A program made the position numbers and the translations under genes. Shown piece after piece: positions 27,178-39,700 of a stretch of 64,000 nt of DNA; the stretch's first letter is position 1, and every line of letters begins with the position of its first letter. This DNA comes from Pseudomonas pseudonitroreducens (GTDB lineage: Bacteria > Pseudomonadota > Gammaproteobacteria > Pseudomonadales > Pseudomonadaceae), in assembly GCF_021603645.1 (NCBI RefSeq), contig NZ_BQHJ01000002.1, positions 372,001 through 436,000 of the forward strand, written 5' to 3'. The notes under the pieces are model-generated. The model searched no databases, was not told where the DNA came from, and was given only the letters and a program-made list of their open reading frames with translations.

Positions 27178-27254
27178 GTGTTGCTCTTGTAAGTGTTGCA
27201 AAGGCCGGCCACGCCGGCCCTCCTCTCGACGAGCACGCCACGCTCGTACTCTCC

Positions 27255-27283
27255 AGCCCTGCCGGATGGCGGGGCTTCTTTTT
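27255..27283 (+). terminator. Rho-independent terminator of aceEF
   Basis: AGCCCTGCC-GGAT-GGCGGGGCT (one G-T wobble) is followed by TCTTTTT. A second GC hairpin, GGCCGGC-CAC-GCCGGCC, lies just upstream at 27203-27219. Confidence 0.8.
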
Positions 27284-27462
27284 GCCCGCACGATTCTGAC
27301 CGGCGGCTCGGCCTCGCGGCCGCACCGCACTCAACTTCGCTGCGTGACGGCCGATACAGTCTTGGCTTGTCATGGCCCCGTGCCTCATGCAAATCTTGCC
27401 AACGCCCATAGAAGTCGGGCGAGGCCATGTACCTCGTCCAGCACCCTGGAAATCTCCCGCGC

Positions 27463-30162
27463 ATGAAGAGTCATCCCGATGCCGCCAGCCGTCAGGCGGC
27501 CGAGGTTGTCACGCAGCTTCCCGTCCCTTCGAGGCTCGGGATGCTGCGCTTCGAGCGCCTGAACGAACCCAGCTGGACCCTGCTGTTCCTCGACCCTGGC
27601 TGCGAGCGGCAGATCGGCGTGCCGGCCCAGGACCTCTGCGGCATTCTCGACGCCCCCTACGCCAGCCTGATGGAGCCCGAGGCGCGCCATCGCCTGCATG
27701 AGCAAGTGCAGCAGCAACTGCTCAGGGACGGCCGCTACCGGGTGCGCTACCTGCTCCACTCGCCGCGCGGCACGCTGAACGTGCTGGAGGTTGGCGAGGC
27801 GTTCCAGCAACACGGCCGCCAACTGCTGCACGGCTACCTGCTGCAGACCGAGGCGGACGAACACGAAACCGAGCTGGACCCGCGCCTGCTGGACCTGGAA
27901 GCGCAGAACATCCGCCTGAAGATGTCCCTGGAGATGTACCAGCGCTCCCAGGACGAACACCTGCAGCACCTGGTGCGCTCGCGCACCCAGCAGAACCTCA
28001 TCGTGCGCCTGGCGCGACACCGCTACCTGTCCAGCGACCCGCTGCTCGAAGCCGCGCAACTGATCGCCCAGGCCGCTTGCGAGGCCTACGACGTGGCCCG
28101 CGCCGGCATCTGGCGCCTGCACCCGGACCATCGCCTGGAAGCGGTGACCATCTACCGCCGCGACACCGACCAGTACGAGAAGCCGCAGGACATCGACGCC
28201 AGCAACTTCCCCAATTACCTCGACGCGGTGCACAGCGGCCGCGCCATCGACGCTCACAACGCCCAGCAGGACCCGCGTACCCAGGAACTGGCCATGCGCT
28301 ACCTGCGCCCACAGGGCATCAGCGCCATGCTCGACGCCACCATCCGCGTCGGCGGCGAAGTAGTCGGCGTGCTCTGCCTGGAACACGTCGGCGAAGTGCG
28401 CATGTGGCAGAGCGACGAAATCGCCTTCGCCGGCGAACTGGCCGACCAGTATGCCCAGGTGCTGATGAACCACGAGCGGCGCAACGTCTCCAGCGCCCTG
28501 CATCTGTTCCAGCGCGCTGTCGAACAGAGCGCCAGCGCCTTCCTGCTGATCGACCGCGACGGCCTGGTGGAGTACGTCAACCCGAGCTTCACCGCCATCA
28601 CTCAGTACGGCGCCGACGAAGTCCGCGGTCGCCGCCTGCCCGAGCTGCCGGCGCTGGCCAACCTCAGCGAATTGCTGTTCGACGCGCGCTCCACCCTGGT
28701 CACGCAGAACAGCTGGCAAGGCGAGTTCCGCAGCCGGCGCAAGAACCTCGAGCCCTACTGGGGCCAGCTATCGCTGTCCAAGGTCTACGACGACAAGGGC
28801 GAGCTGACCCACTACATCGGCATCTACGAAGACATCACCCAGAGCAAACTGGCCCAGCAGCACATCGAGAAGCTCGCCTACCGCGACAACCTCACGGGCC
28901 TGGCCAACCGGCACTTCTTCATCAATGCCCTGGAAGAGCGCCTGCAAGTGGGCAGCGAACATTCGCTGAGCCTGCTGCTGGTGGACATCGACAACTTCAA
29001 GCGGATCAACGACAGCCTCGGCCACCAGACCGGCGACAAGCTGCTGGCCAACCTCGCCCGGCGCCTGCGCAGCAGCCTGAGCGACAGCGCCACCCTGGCG
29101 CGCTTCGCCAGCAACGAGTTCGCCGTGCTGCTGGAAGAATCCGTGGCCGGCCGTGGCGAGAAGGTTGCCGCGCAGATCCTCGACGTGCTCGACAAGCCAC
29201 TGTTCGTCGACAACCAGTTGATCAGCATCACCGGCTCCGTGGGCATCGCCTACGCGCCGCAGCACGGGCAGGACCCGCAGACGCTGATGAAGCACGCGGG
29301 TCTGGCGCTGCACAAGGCCAAGGCCAACGGCAAGCACCAGGTGCAGACCTTCACCGAGGCGATGACCGCCGAGGCCAGCTACAAGCTGTTCGTCGAAAGC
29401 AACTTGCGCCGCGCGCTGGTGCAGGACGAACTGGCCGTGCACTACCAGCCCAAGCTTTGCCTGCGCAGCGGCGCGCTGCTCGGCCTGGAAGCCCTGCTGC
29501 GCTGGCAGCATCCGGAGAAGGGCATGATTCGCCCGGACCAGTTCATCAGCGTCGCCGAGGAAACCGGGCTGATCATCCCCATCGGCAAGTGGGTGATCCG
29601 CCAGGCCTGTCGCCAGGTCCGCGAGCTGGCCGCCAAGGGGCTGGGCGACCTGCACATGGCGATCAACCTGTCGCCCAAGCAATTCAGCGATCCGGACCTG
29701 GTCGGTTCCATCGCCGCGATCCTCCACGAGGAAAGCATTCCGGCCAGCCAACTGGAGCTGGAGCTCACCGAAAGCCTGTTGCTGGACGCCACCGACGACA
29801 CCCGCCAGCAACTGGAGCGCCTGAAGAGCCTAGGGCTGACCCTGGCCATGGACGACTTCGGCACCGGCTACTCGTCGCTGAGCTACCTGAAGAAATTCCC
29901 CATCGACGTGATCAAGATCGATCGCAGCTTCATCAAGGACATCCCGGACAACCAGGACGACATGGAAATCACCTCGGCGGTGATCGCCATGGCCCACAAC
30001 CTCAAGCTGCAGGTGGTCGCCGAAGGCGTCGAGACCGCCGCCCAGCTGGCTTTCCTGCGGCGCAACCGCTGCGACATCGGCCAGGGCTACCTGTTCGACA
30101 AGCCGATCCCCAGCCACGACCTTTCCTCCAGCCTGCAGCGCTACCCCTGCCGCCCGCAGTGA
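27463..30162 (+). CDS. dipA: Cyclic-di-GMP phosphodiesterase DipA (GAF-PAS-GGDEF-EAL)
   Basis: An 899-residue cytoplasmic signalling protein when started at MKSHPDAAS (27463), the length I remember for P. aeruginosa DipA; an upstream in-frame ATG at 27427 with GAGG before it is possible. Domain order: N-terminal PAS-like region (about 25-150), GAF (about 185-330), PAS (about 350-465), GGDEF (about 475-635) and EAL (about 655-890). The GGDEF signature is ASNEF, so cyclase activity should be lost, while LEALLRW, NLSPKQF and DDFGTGYSS keep the EAL phosphodiesterase site. Family role: c-di-GMP hydrolysis promoting biofilm dispersion. Confidence 0.92.
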   Translation: MKSHPDAASRQAAEVVTQLPVPSRLGMLRFERLNEPSWTLLFLDPGCERQIGVPAQDLCGILDAPYASLMEPEARHRLHEQVQQQLLRDGRYRVRYLLHSPRGTLNVLEVGEAFQQHGRQLLHGYLLQTEADEHETELDPRLLDLEAQNIRLKMSLEMYQRSQDEHLQHLVRSRTQQNLIVRLARHRYLSSDPLLEAAQLIAQAACEAYDVARAGIWRLHPDHRLEAVTIYRRDTDQYEKPQDIDASNFPNYLDAVHSGRAIDAHNAQQDPRTQELAMRYLRPQGISAMLDATIRVGGEVVGVLCLEHVGEVRMWQSDEIAFAGELADQYAQVLMNHERRNVSSALHLFQRAVEQSASAFLLIDRDGLVEYVNPSFTAITQYGADEVRGRRLPELPALANLSELLFDARSTLVTQNSWQGEFRSRRKNLEPYWGQLSLSKVYDDKGELTHYIGIYEDITQSKLAQQHIEKLAYRDNLTGLANRHFFINALEERLQVGSEHSLSLLLVDIDNFKRINDSLGHQTGDKLLANLARRLRSSLSDSATLARFASNEFAVLLEESVAGRGEKVAAQILDVLDKPLFVDNQLISITGSVGIAYAPQHGQDPQTLMKHAGLALHKAKANGKHQVQTFTEAMTAEASYKLFVESNLRRALVQDELAVHYQPKLCLRSGALLGLEALLRWQHPEKGMIRPDQFISVAEETGLIIPIGKWVIRQACRQVRELAAKGLGDLHMAINLSPKQFSDPDLVGSIAAILHEESIPASQLELELTESLLLDATDDTRQQLERLKSLGLTLAMDDFGTGYSSLSYLKKFPIDVIKIDRSFIKDIPDNQDDMEITSAVIAMAHNLKLQVVAEGVETAAQLAFLRRNRCDIGQGYLFDKPIPSHDLSSSLQRYPCRPQ

Positions 30163-30294
30163 GGCGCCCTGGCGCGGCGTGCCCGCAGCCATCCTCGCGA
30201 GTTGTCTCAAACCTCCCGCAAAGCAAAACAAACGCTGTAATCTTCGGCGAGTACCCGAGTCTATTGCCGCCCCTATCCAGAGGAGACGAATGCC

Positions 30295-30942
30295 ATGACC
30301 CTGCGCTCGCAAATACTTGCCCACAAACTGGAACTGCCCAGCTCCGCCCAGGCCCTGCCCGGGCGCGAAAGCCCGATGCCAGTGCCTGAAGCGCATTACG
30401 TCAATGGTCATCCGCTGAGCGCGCCCTTCCCCGCCGGTGTGCAGCAGATCGTTGTCGGCCTGGGCTGCTTCTGGGGTGCCGAACGACGCTTCTGGCAACA
30501 GCCGGGCGTGTGGGTCACCGCGGTGGGTTATGCCGGCGGTTTCACGCCGAACCCGACCTACGACGAAGTCTGCTCCGGCCTGACCGGCCACAGCGAAGTG
30601 GTTCTGGTGGCCTACGACCCGCGTGAAACCAGCATCGAGGCACTGCTGAAGGTGTTCTGGGAATCCCACGACCCGACCCAGGGCATGCGCCAGGGCAACG
30701 ACACCGGCACCCAGTACCGCTCGGTGATCTACTGGTTCGACCAGGCGCAGAAAGCCGCCATCGACGCCAGCCGCGCAGCCTTCCAGAAGGAACTGAGCGC
30801 CAAGGGCTATGGCGAGATCACCACGGAAATCCGCGAGGTGCCGCCGTTCTACTACGCCGAGGCCTACCACCAGCAATACCTGGCGAAGAACCCCAACGGC
30901 TACTGCGGCCTGGGCGGCACGGGCGTGTGCCTGCCGGCGTAA
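30295..30942 (+). CDS. msrA: Peptide methionine-S-sulfoxide reductase MsrA
   Basis: A 215-residue enzyme that repairs the S epimer of methionine sulfoxide. The catalytic Cys58 is in GLGCFWGAE; resolving cysteines C204 and C212 are in the C-terminal [15 protein letters not shown]. Glu and Tyr of the active site lie in [18 protein letters not shown] lies ten bases before the ATG. It is a single gene between dipA and a REP/terminator block. Confidence 0.96.
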   Translation: MTLRSQILAHKLELPSSAQALPGRESPMPVPEAHYVNGHPLSAPFPAGVQQIVVGLGCFWGAERRFWQQPGVWVTAVGYAGGFTPNPTYDEVCSGLTGHSEVVLVAYDPRETSIEALLKVFWESHDPTQGMRQGNDTGTQYRSVIYWFDQAQKAAIDASRAAFQKELSAKGYGEITTEIREVPPFYYAEAYHQQYLAKNPNGYCGLGGTGVCLPA

Positions 30943-31134
30943 ACCCATACCTGTAGGAGCGAGCTTGCTCGCGAACAACCCCGCTGCAAGATCGGTTCGC
31001 GAGCAAACTCGCTCCTACACGGGCACCTGGCTCATCCGTAGCGTAGGAGCGGACTCCGTCCGCGATCGGTCCGAGCCACACTGAACCGTCACGGTCACCG
31101 CCAAGAAAAAGCCCCGGCACTGCCGGGGCTTTTT
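30943..31134. repeat. REP cluster between msrA and rlmJ
   Basis: Three REP units: GTAGGAGCGAGC type at 30953-30975; an inverted copy at 30996-31018 with one change; and the second subtype (GTAGGAGCGGACTCCG...) at 31043-31069. The block ends in the bidirectional terminator at 31106-31135. Confidence 0.85.
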
Positions 31135-31135
31135 T
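31106..31135. terminator. Bidirectional terminator shared by msrA and rlmJ
   Basis: AAAAAGCCCCGGCA and TGCCGGGGCTTTTT form a stem flanked by A and T tracts, so it can end transcription from both converging genes. Its T tract runs into the rlmJ stop codon (31135-31137). Confidence 0.92.
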
Positions 31136-31971
31136 CATTCGGCGATCAGCCATTCCAGCTGGCTGCTGCCTTCACTCTGCGCCAGCGTCTGGGCCAGCCA
31201 CGGCAACAGCCCGCGCAGCTCTTCATCCAGCGGCCACGGTGGGTTGACGATGACCAGCCCGGAACCATTCAGGCGGTCCGCCGTGTCGGCCGGATGCACG
31301 CACAACTCCACGCGGAGCATCTTCGGCGCCGAGCTCTTCTCCAGGCGCTGGTAAAAGCGCTTGAGCTGGCGGCGATCCTTGATCGGGTACCAGATGGCGA
31401 CCACGGTCTGGCGCATGCGGCCGATGGCCTCGTCCAGCGCGGCTACACAGCGTTCCAGGTCGTCAGGCTGCTCGAAGGGCGGGTCGATCAGCAGCACACC
31501 ACGCTTCTCCGCTACCGGCAGGAAGGCTCGGGGCAGCAGCCAGCCGTCCCCCTGGTGCACCGAGATGCGCCGCTCGCCGGCCATGTTGGCCTTGAGCAGA
31601 CGGCCATCCTCGGGGTGCAGCTCGTTGAGCAGCACGCGGTCCTGCGGGCGGGTCAGGCGGCGCGCCAGCTCCGGCGAGCCCGGGTAGAACTCCAGGCCGC
31701 CATCGGGATTCAGTGCACTCACGACGCCCAGGTAGTCCTGCAGCAACTCCGGCAGGTCATCGCGCTCAACCAGGCGGCCGATGCCCGACTCCCACTCGCC
31801 GGTACGGCTGGCTTCATCGCCCAGCAAGTCGTACAGGCCGATGCCGGAATGGCTGTCGAGGTAGGCGAAGGGTGTGTCCTTGCGCGCCATCAGCGCGAAG
31901 ATGCGGGCGAGGACAATGTGTTTCAGCACGTCGGCGTGGTTGCCGGCGTGATAGGCGTGGCGGTAGTTCAT
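31135..31971 (-). CDS. rlmJ: 23S rRNA (adenine-2030 N6)-methyltransferase RlmJ
   Basis: A 278-residue SAM-dependent methyltransferase. The N-terminal MNYRHAYHAGNHADVLKH is the RlmJ signature, and LLIDPPFEQPDD carries the catalytic DPPF motif. The start at 31971 is chosen over six extra upstream codons because the family begins at MNYRH. It methylates A2030 of 23S rRNA. It converges with msrA. Confidence 0.94.
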   Translation of the reverse strand: MNYRHAYHAGNHADVLKHIVLARIFALMARKDTPFAYLDSHSGIGLYDLLGDEASRTGEWESGIGRLVERDDLPELLQDYLGVVSALNPDGGLEFYPGSPELARRLTRPQDRVLLNELHPEDGRLLKANMAGERRISVHQGDGWLLPRAFLPVAEKRGVLLIDPPFEQPDDLERCVAALDEAIGRMRQTVVAIWYPIKDRRQLKRFYQRLEKSSAPKMLRVELCVHPADTADRLNGSGLVIVNPPWPLDEELRGLLPWLAQTLAQSEGSSQLEWLIAE

Positions 31972-32149
31972 CGATAGCGGACTCCTCAAGGCGCGCAGTT
32001 TAGGTCCTGTGGCCGGTGCGGTGCGAGCCCGCCGTCGCCGGCGCCGGCCGGGAGCCCGGGTGTTTTAGCCCTTTATCACGCTCATGGATGATTCTGTGCG
32101 CGCTTCATTCACCAGACTAGACTGCGGCGATTCCCACGGAGGTCGATCC

Positions 32150-33952
32150 ATGTCCGAGACCCTGCTCAGCTCCCGCAACCTCGCTTTCGAACTCTACGAA
32201 GTGCTCGACGCCGAGGCCCTGACCCAGCGCGAACGCTTCGCCGACCACAACCGCGAGACCTTCGATGCCGCCCTGTCCACGGCGCGCGGCATCGCCGAGG
32301 AGCTGTTCGCCCCGCACAATCGCAAGAACGACGAGAACGAACCGCAGTACGTCGACGGCGGCGCGGTACTCATCCCGGAAGTGAAGCCGGCGGTGGACGC
32401 CTTCAACGAGGCCGGTTTCCAGAACGCCTCGCGCAGCTTCGAACAGGGCGGCATGCAACTGCCGCACCTGCTGTCGCGCGCCTGCTTCGCGCACTTCCAG
32501 TCGGCCAACATCGCCACCTCGTCCTACCCGATGCTGAGCATGGGCGCCAGCCACCTGATCGAGACGTTCGGCAGCGACGAGCAGAAACGCCTGTTCCTGC
32601 AGCCGATGATCGAGGCGCGCTTCTTCGGCACCATGGCACTGACCGAGCCGCACGCGGGCTCGTCCCTGGCCGACATCCGTACCCGAGCGGAGCCGGCCAC
32701 CGACGGCAGCTACCGGATCAAGGGCAACAAGATCTTCATCTCCGGCGGCGACCACCCGCTGTCGGAGAACATCGTCCACATGGTGCTGGCCAAGCTGCCG
32801 GACGCACCGCCCGGCGTGAAGGGCATCAGCCTGTTCATCGTGCCCAAGTTCCTGGTCAACGACGACGGCTCCCTCGGCGCACGCAACGACGTGACCCTGG
32901 CCGGCCTGTTCCACAAGATGGGCTGGCGCGGTACCACGTCCACCGCATTGAACTTCGGCGACAAGGGCGAATGCGTCGGCTACCTGGTCGGCAAGCCGCA
33001 CCACGGTCTGGCCTATATGTTCCAGATGATGAACGAGGCGCGCATCGGCGTCGGCATGGGCGCCATCATGCTCGGCTACGCCGGCTACCTGTATTCCCTG
33101 GAATACGCCCGCGAGCGCCCGCAAGGCCGCCCGGTGGACGCCAAGGACCCGACCTCGGCGCCGGTCGCCATCGTCCAGCACACCGATGTCAAGCGCATGC
33201 TGCTGACCCAGAAGGCCTACGTCGAGGGCGCCTTCGACCTGGGCCTGTACGCCTCGCGTCTGGTCGACGACTGCGAAACCCTGCCCACCGAGGAGGAGCG
33301 CAAGCAGGCCCATGAACTGCTCGACCTGCTCACCCCGATCGTCAAATCCTGGCCCTCGGAGTTCTGCCTGAAGGCCAACGAACTGGCGATCCAGATTCTC
33401 GGCGGCCACGGCTACACCCGCGAGTACCCGGTCGAGCAGTACTACCGCGACAACCGCCTGAACCCGATTCATGAAGGTACCCATGGCATCCAGTCGCTGG
33501 ACCTGCTCGGCCGCAAGCTGGCGCAGAACAACGGCGCCGGCCTCAAGCAACTGACCCGCCTGATCAACCAGACCTGCGAGCGCGCCCAGGCGCACACCTC
33601 GCTGGACAAGCTGCGCGAACCGCTGGAGCAGTTGATGGCGCGCCTCTCGGCGACCACCCTGAGCCTGCTCGGCGACCTGATGCAGGGTCGCGTAGGCCAG
33701 GGCCTGGCCAACTCGGCGCTGTACCTGAAGGTCTTCGGCCATGCCGTGATCGGCTGGCGCTGGCTGGAGCAGGCGATTCGCGCCGAGGAAGGGCTGGCGC
33801 GCGGCCACGCCGCCGACACCGATTTCTACCGCGGCAAGCTGCAGGCCGCGCGCTACTTCCTGACCTGGGAAGTGCCGTCCTGCCACCACGACCTGGCGCT
33901 GCTCGAAGCCCGCGACGACACCTGTTTCAGCATGCAGGACGCCTGGTTCTAG
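32150..33952 (+). CDS. Acyl-CoA dehydrogenase (PA5020-like)
   Basis: A 600-residue FAD enzyme of the long acyl-CoA dehydrogenase type with an extra C-terminal domain, suggesting activity on medium- or long-chain acyl-CoA in beta-oxidation. MALTEPHAGSSLADIRT and KGNKIFISGGDH are the FAD/substrate motifs, and QILGGHGYTREYPVEQYYRD is the C-terminal signature. GGAGG lies ten bases before the chosen ATG at 32150. It is a single gene with its own terminator. Confidence 0.9.
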   Translation: MSETLLSSRNLAFELYEVLDAEALTQRERFADHNRETFDAALSTARGIAEELFAPHNRKNDENEPQYVDGGAVLIPEVKPAVDAFNEAGFQNASRSFEQGGMQLPHLLSRACFAHFQSANIATSSYPMLSMGASHLIETFGSDEQKRLFLQPMIEARFFGTMALTEPHAGSSLADIRTRAEPATDGSYRIKGNKIFISGGDHPLSENIVHMVLAKLPDAPPGVKGISLFIVPKFLVNDDGSLGARNDVTLAGLFHKMGWRGTTSTALNFGDKGECVGYLVGKPHHGLAYMFQMMNEARIGVGMGAIMLGYAGYLYSLEYARERPQGRPVDAKDPTSAPVAIVQHTDVKRMLLTQKAYVEGAFDLGLYASRLVDDCETLPTEEERKQAHELLDLLTPIVKSWPSEFCLKANELAIQILGGHGYTREYPVEQYYRDNRLNPIHEGTHGIQSLDLLGRKLAQNNGAGLKQLTRLINQTCERAQAHTSLDKLREPLEQLMARLSATTLSLLGDLMQGRVGQGLANSALYLKVFGHAVIGWRWLEQAIRAEEGLARGHAADTDFYRGKLQAARYFLTWEVPSCHHDLALLEARDDTCFSMQDAWF

Positions 33953-33971
33953 GTCCCCGCATGTGCCTTCT

Positions 33972-33997
33972 GCCCCGGTCACGTCCGGGGCTTTTTT
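33972..33997 (+). terminator. Terminator of the acyl-CoA dehydrogenase gene
   Basis: GCCCCGG-TCACGT-CCGGGGC is followed by six T residues, 20 bases after the stop codon. Confidence 0.92.
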
Positions 33998-34135
33998 ATG
34001 CCCGGGAAAACCCGCTCATTCCAGCCCTTCCGGGCGCCTCACAAGTTGAGGGACAACAGCCCAGCAGAATGAGGGAATATTCCCACCGATAACTCTGACT
34101 CGACCGACTGCAAGGCCTGAGGAGGATGCCGTTGA

Positions 34136-34813
34136 ATGGCGTCCGCGAAATTCACGCACCTCACGACCATGGCCATCCAGACGCTTACCAGCCGTTCCTT
34201 CCGCCGTCGCTGCCAGACGCTGTTTCCGGTAGTTGCCATCGCCGTGGCGCTGGGCTGCACACTCGTGCTGTTCAATACCGGTTCGAGTGACGACGGCAAG
34301 CAGCGCTACGCTGCACTTTCCCCGAGTTCCGCACCGATCTACAGCACGCCCAGCACGGAAGCCTTCGAGCACGCCGACGACTACCTGAAGAACATCGACA
34401 AGGCCATGAACGACGGCATTGCCGTGCTGCGCGGCGGGGACCACACGTCGATTGCCTCGCAGAGCCGTTACTTCAATGCCCTGGTCAACGCCGGTTATGC
34501 ACAGTTCGGCTCCTCCTACTACGACCCGCTGGGCAGTTGCGGCGTCACGGGCAGCTCGGCCCGGCACCTCTGGCACACACAGATACGCGCACTGGGCGCC
34601 AGCCAGGGGCAGTACACGGCCGGCGAGATCAGCAAGGCCCGCGCCACCCTGCAGCGGGACCGGCAAGCCTGCCTGGATGCCGTGCAGCTGCCACTGGAAG
34701 AGGCGCTCAGCTGGGCGCCCACCGCGCTCCCCACATTCAACCTGGTGCCGACCTGGCAGAACAGCGGGAGCTGGCTCGACAGCACCGCCGAACGGTCCTC
34801 AACAAACCTTTGA
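34136..34813 (+). CDS. Unknown membrane-anchored protein
   Basis: A 225-residue protein I do not recognise. A basic N-terminus (RSFRRRCQ) is followed by one hydrophobic segment at about 31-47 (PVVAIAVALGCTLVLF), so it is probably an inner-membrane anchor with the rest in the periplasm; GC before TLVLF is not a good lipobox. The remainder is Ser/Ala-rich with two cysteines near 134 and 175 that could form a disulfide. GGAGG lies about ten bases before the ATG at 34136; Met12 is an alternative. It lies just upstream of nhaP2, but a 104-base gap argues against tight coupling. Confidence 0.65.
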   Translation: MASAKFTHLTTMAIQTLTSRSFRRRCQTLFPVVAIAVALGCTLVLFNTGSSDDGKQRYAALSPSSAPIYSTPSTEAFEHADDYLKNIDKAMNDGIAVLRGGDHTSIASQSRYFNALVNAGYAQFGSSYYDPLGSCGVTGSSARHLWHTQIRALGASQGQYTAGEISKARATLQRDRQACLDAVQLPLEEALSWAPTALPTFNLVPTWQNSGSWLDSTAERSSTNL

Positions 34814-34917
34814 CAGCCTTGTAAATCCGCAGGTTAGAATCGATTGGCATGCGGCCTGCATCCTGATCCTCGCGTAGTGTCGCCACTCCCCCCTCATTTG
34901 CGCCGGAGATCGACCTT

Positions 34918-36660
<1,743 letters not shown>

Positions 36661-36743
36661 CCGCCCACCGGTACCCGCTTGCGGGTGCCGGCCCGCCAGC
36701 ACTACCCTCTGCCCACTTTCCGCACGAGCCGCCACCCGCGACC

Positions 36744-39700
36744 ATGTCATTCCTGCTGCGTACCCTTCTGACCGCCGTCCTGCTGGGCGGCTCACTCATC
36801 GGCCTGCCCGCGCTGGCCGCCGATACCTCTCCGCCGAGCGCCGAAAAGGTGCAGCAGAGCCTCGACAGCCTGGCCGACCGCAAGCTGGCCGATGCCGAGG
36901 CCAAGCCGATCAAGGCAAGCCTGGAGAACACCCTGAAGCTGCTGGCGGCCAAGGCCGACAGCGAGAAGCAGCTGCTTGAACTCAAGGGCCGGCTGGCCGA
37001 TGCGCCCAAGCTGATCAACGAGAACCAGAAGGCGCTCGGTCGCCTCAAGGCCAGCAGCGAGAAGCCTGCCAGCCAGCGTTACAACGGCTCCAGCGCGACC
37101 CAGCTGGAAATGCTGCTCAACGAGCAGTCCACCCAGCTCGCCGCCTGGCAGAAGGAGATGGTCGATGCCAAGAGCGAGATCCTCACCGCGCAGACCCGAC
37201 CGGAGCGGGCCCAGGCCGACCTGAGCAAGAACCAGACACGCCTGCTGGAAATCGCCGGGCTGATCAAGGCTGGAAAGGAAGGCGCCAAGCCGATCTCGGA
37301 TGAGCGCCGCAACGAGCTACTGGCCGAACAGGCCATGCTCACCTCGCAGAATCTCCTGCTGCGCCAGCAACTGGCCGGCAACAACCTGCTGCTCGACCTG
37401 GCCTCCAGCCAGCGCGACCTGCTGGCCGAGCGCATCGGCCGCGAGGAGCGCGAGACCCTCGAACTGCAGGCGATGATCAGCGACAAGCGCCGCGAACAGT
37501 CGGAGAAGACCGTCGCCGAACTGTCCAAGGACAGCCAGGCCGCCGGCACCGACAGCCTGCTGAGCCAGCAGAGCGCCGCCAACCTGAAGCTTTCCGACTA
37601 CCTGCTGCGCACCACCGACCGCCTCAACACCCTGACCCGGCGCAACCTCGAAGCCAAGCAGCAACTGGACAACCTGACCCAGGGCGAACAGGCCCTGGAC
37701 GAACAGATCAACGTGCTGCGCGGCAGCCTGCTGCTGGCCAAGATCCTCTACCAGCAGAAGCAGTCGCTGCCCGTGATCAAGACTGACCAGGACCTCGCCG
37801 ACGAGATCGCCGACCTGCGCCTGTACCAGTTCGAGCTGAACCAGAAGCGCGACGAAATCAACAACACCCAGGTCTACCTCGACAACCTGCTGGCCCAGCA
37901 ACCCCAGGAAAGCGTCACCCCGCAGTTGCGCCACGACCTCGGCGAGCTGGTGGACACCCGCCTGGAGCTGATGGAGCGTCTCAACCACGAGCTGAACGCA
38001 CTGCTCAACGAAGCCATCACCCTGCAGTTGAACCAGAAGCAGCTCAAGGAAACCAGCGACAGCCTGCGCGCCACCCTCGACGAGCAGATGTTCTGGATTC
38101 CCAGCAACCGCCCGCTGGACCTGTCCTGGTTCAAGATGACCCCGAGCCTGCTGCACCACCAACTGGCCGAAGTGCCCTGGGGCTCGGGCGTCAAGGAGCT
38201 GTTCGAGGGCCTGATCGACCGCCCCTTCCTGTTCCTGCCCCTGCTCCTGCTGGTCGCCGGGCTGCTGTGGAAGCGCCGGTTCCTCTACGACAAGCTGGAG
38301 TCGCTGAACGACGACATCGGCCACTTCAAGCGCGACAGCCAGGCGCACACGCCATTGGCGCTGCTGCTCGCCGTGCTGCTGGCCTTGCCCGGCACCCTGG
38401 CGCTGGGCATCGCCGGCCTCGCCCTGCTGCTCGACGCCCGCGGCCAGAACGCCACACTGGGCAGCGCGCTGCTGGAGATGGCGCAGGTGTGGCTGGTGTT
38501 CTACACCGCGCACCGCATCCTGCGCCCCGGCGGCATCGCCGAGCGGCACTTCCACTGGAGCCAGGCGCAGGTGCAGTTCCTCGGCAAGCTGATGCGCCGC
38601 CTGGGGCTGGTGGTGATGTCGCTGGTCGCCGTGGTCACTGTCGCCGAGCACTCCCCGGCGTCGCTGGCCGATGACGTGATCGGCATCGCCGTGGTGCTGT
38701 TCGGCTACGGCGCCATGACCTGGCTGCTCGCCCAGTTGCTGTTCAACAGCCCGTCCAGCGAGCGCCCGTCGATGATCAAGATGATCGTCGGCCTGGGCTT
38801 CACCGCCCTGCCGGTAGCGCTGTTCCTCGCAGTGGGCTTCGGCTACTACTACACCGCGCTCAAGCTCACCGACCGCCTGATCGACACCCTGTTCCTGCTG
38901 ATGTTCTGGATGGTGGTGGAAGCCACCTTCGTCCGCGGCATGGGCGTTGCCGCCCGCCGCCTGGCCTACCAGCGCGCCCTGTCGAAACGGCAGAACGCGC
39001 CCAAGGAAGGCATCGAGGGCAGCGAAGTCGTCGTCGAGGAACCGACCCTGGGCATCGAGCAGATCAACGAGCAGTCCATGCGCCTGATCCGCCTGGGCCT
39101 GCTGATCGGCTTCGTGGTCACCCTGTACTGGGTCTGGGCCGACCTGATCAGCGTGGTCTCCTACCTCGACAACGTAACGCTCTACCAGTACACCAGCGGC
39201 ACCGGCGACGCAGCGTCCACCACGCCGATCAGCCTCAGTGACTTCATCATGGCGCTGGTGATCGCCGCGGTGACCGTCGCCCTGGCGCGCAACCTCCCCG
39301 GCTTGCTGGAAGTGCTGGTGCTGCAGCGCCTGACTCTGGCCCAGGGCAGTGCCTACGCCATCACCACCCTGCTCTCCTACACCATCAGCGGCGTCGGCAT
39401 CGTCAGCGCGCTGTCCACCCTCGGGGTGAGCTGGGACAAACTGCAATGGCTGGTGGCTGCGCTCTCGGTCGGCCTCGGCTTCGGCCTGCAGGCGATCTTC
39501 TCCAACTTCGTCTCCGGCCTGATCATCCTCTTCGAGCGCCCGGTACGGATCGGCGACGTGGTGACCATCGGTACGCTGTCCGGCACGGTCAGCCGCATCC
39601 GCATCCGCGCCACCACCATCACCGACTTCGACCGCAAGGAAATCATCGTCCCCAACCAGACCTTCATCACCGGCCAACTGGTGAACTGGTCGCTGAGCGA

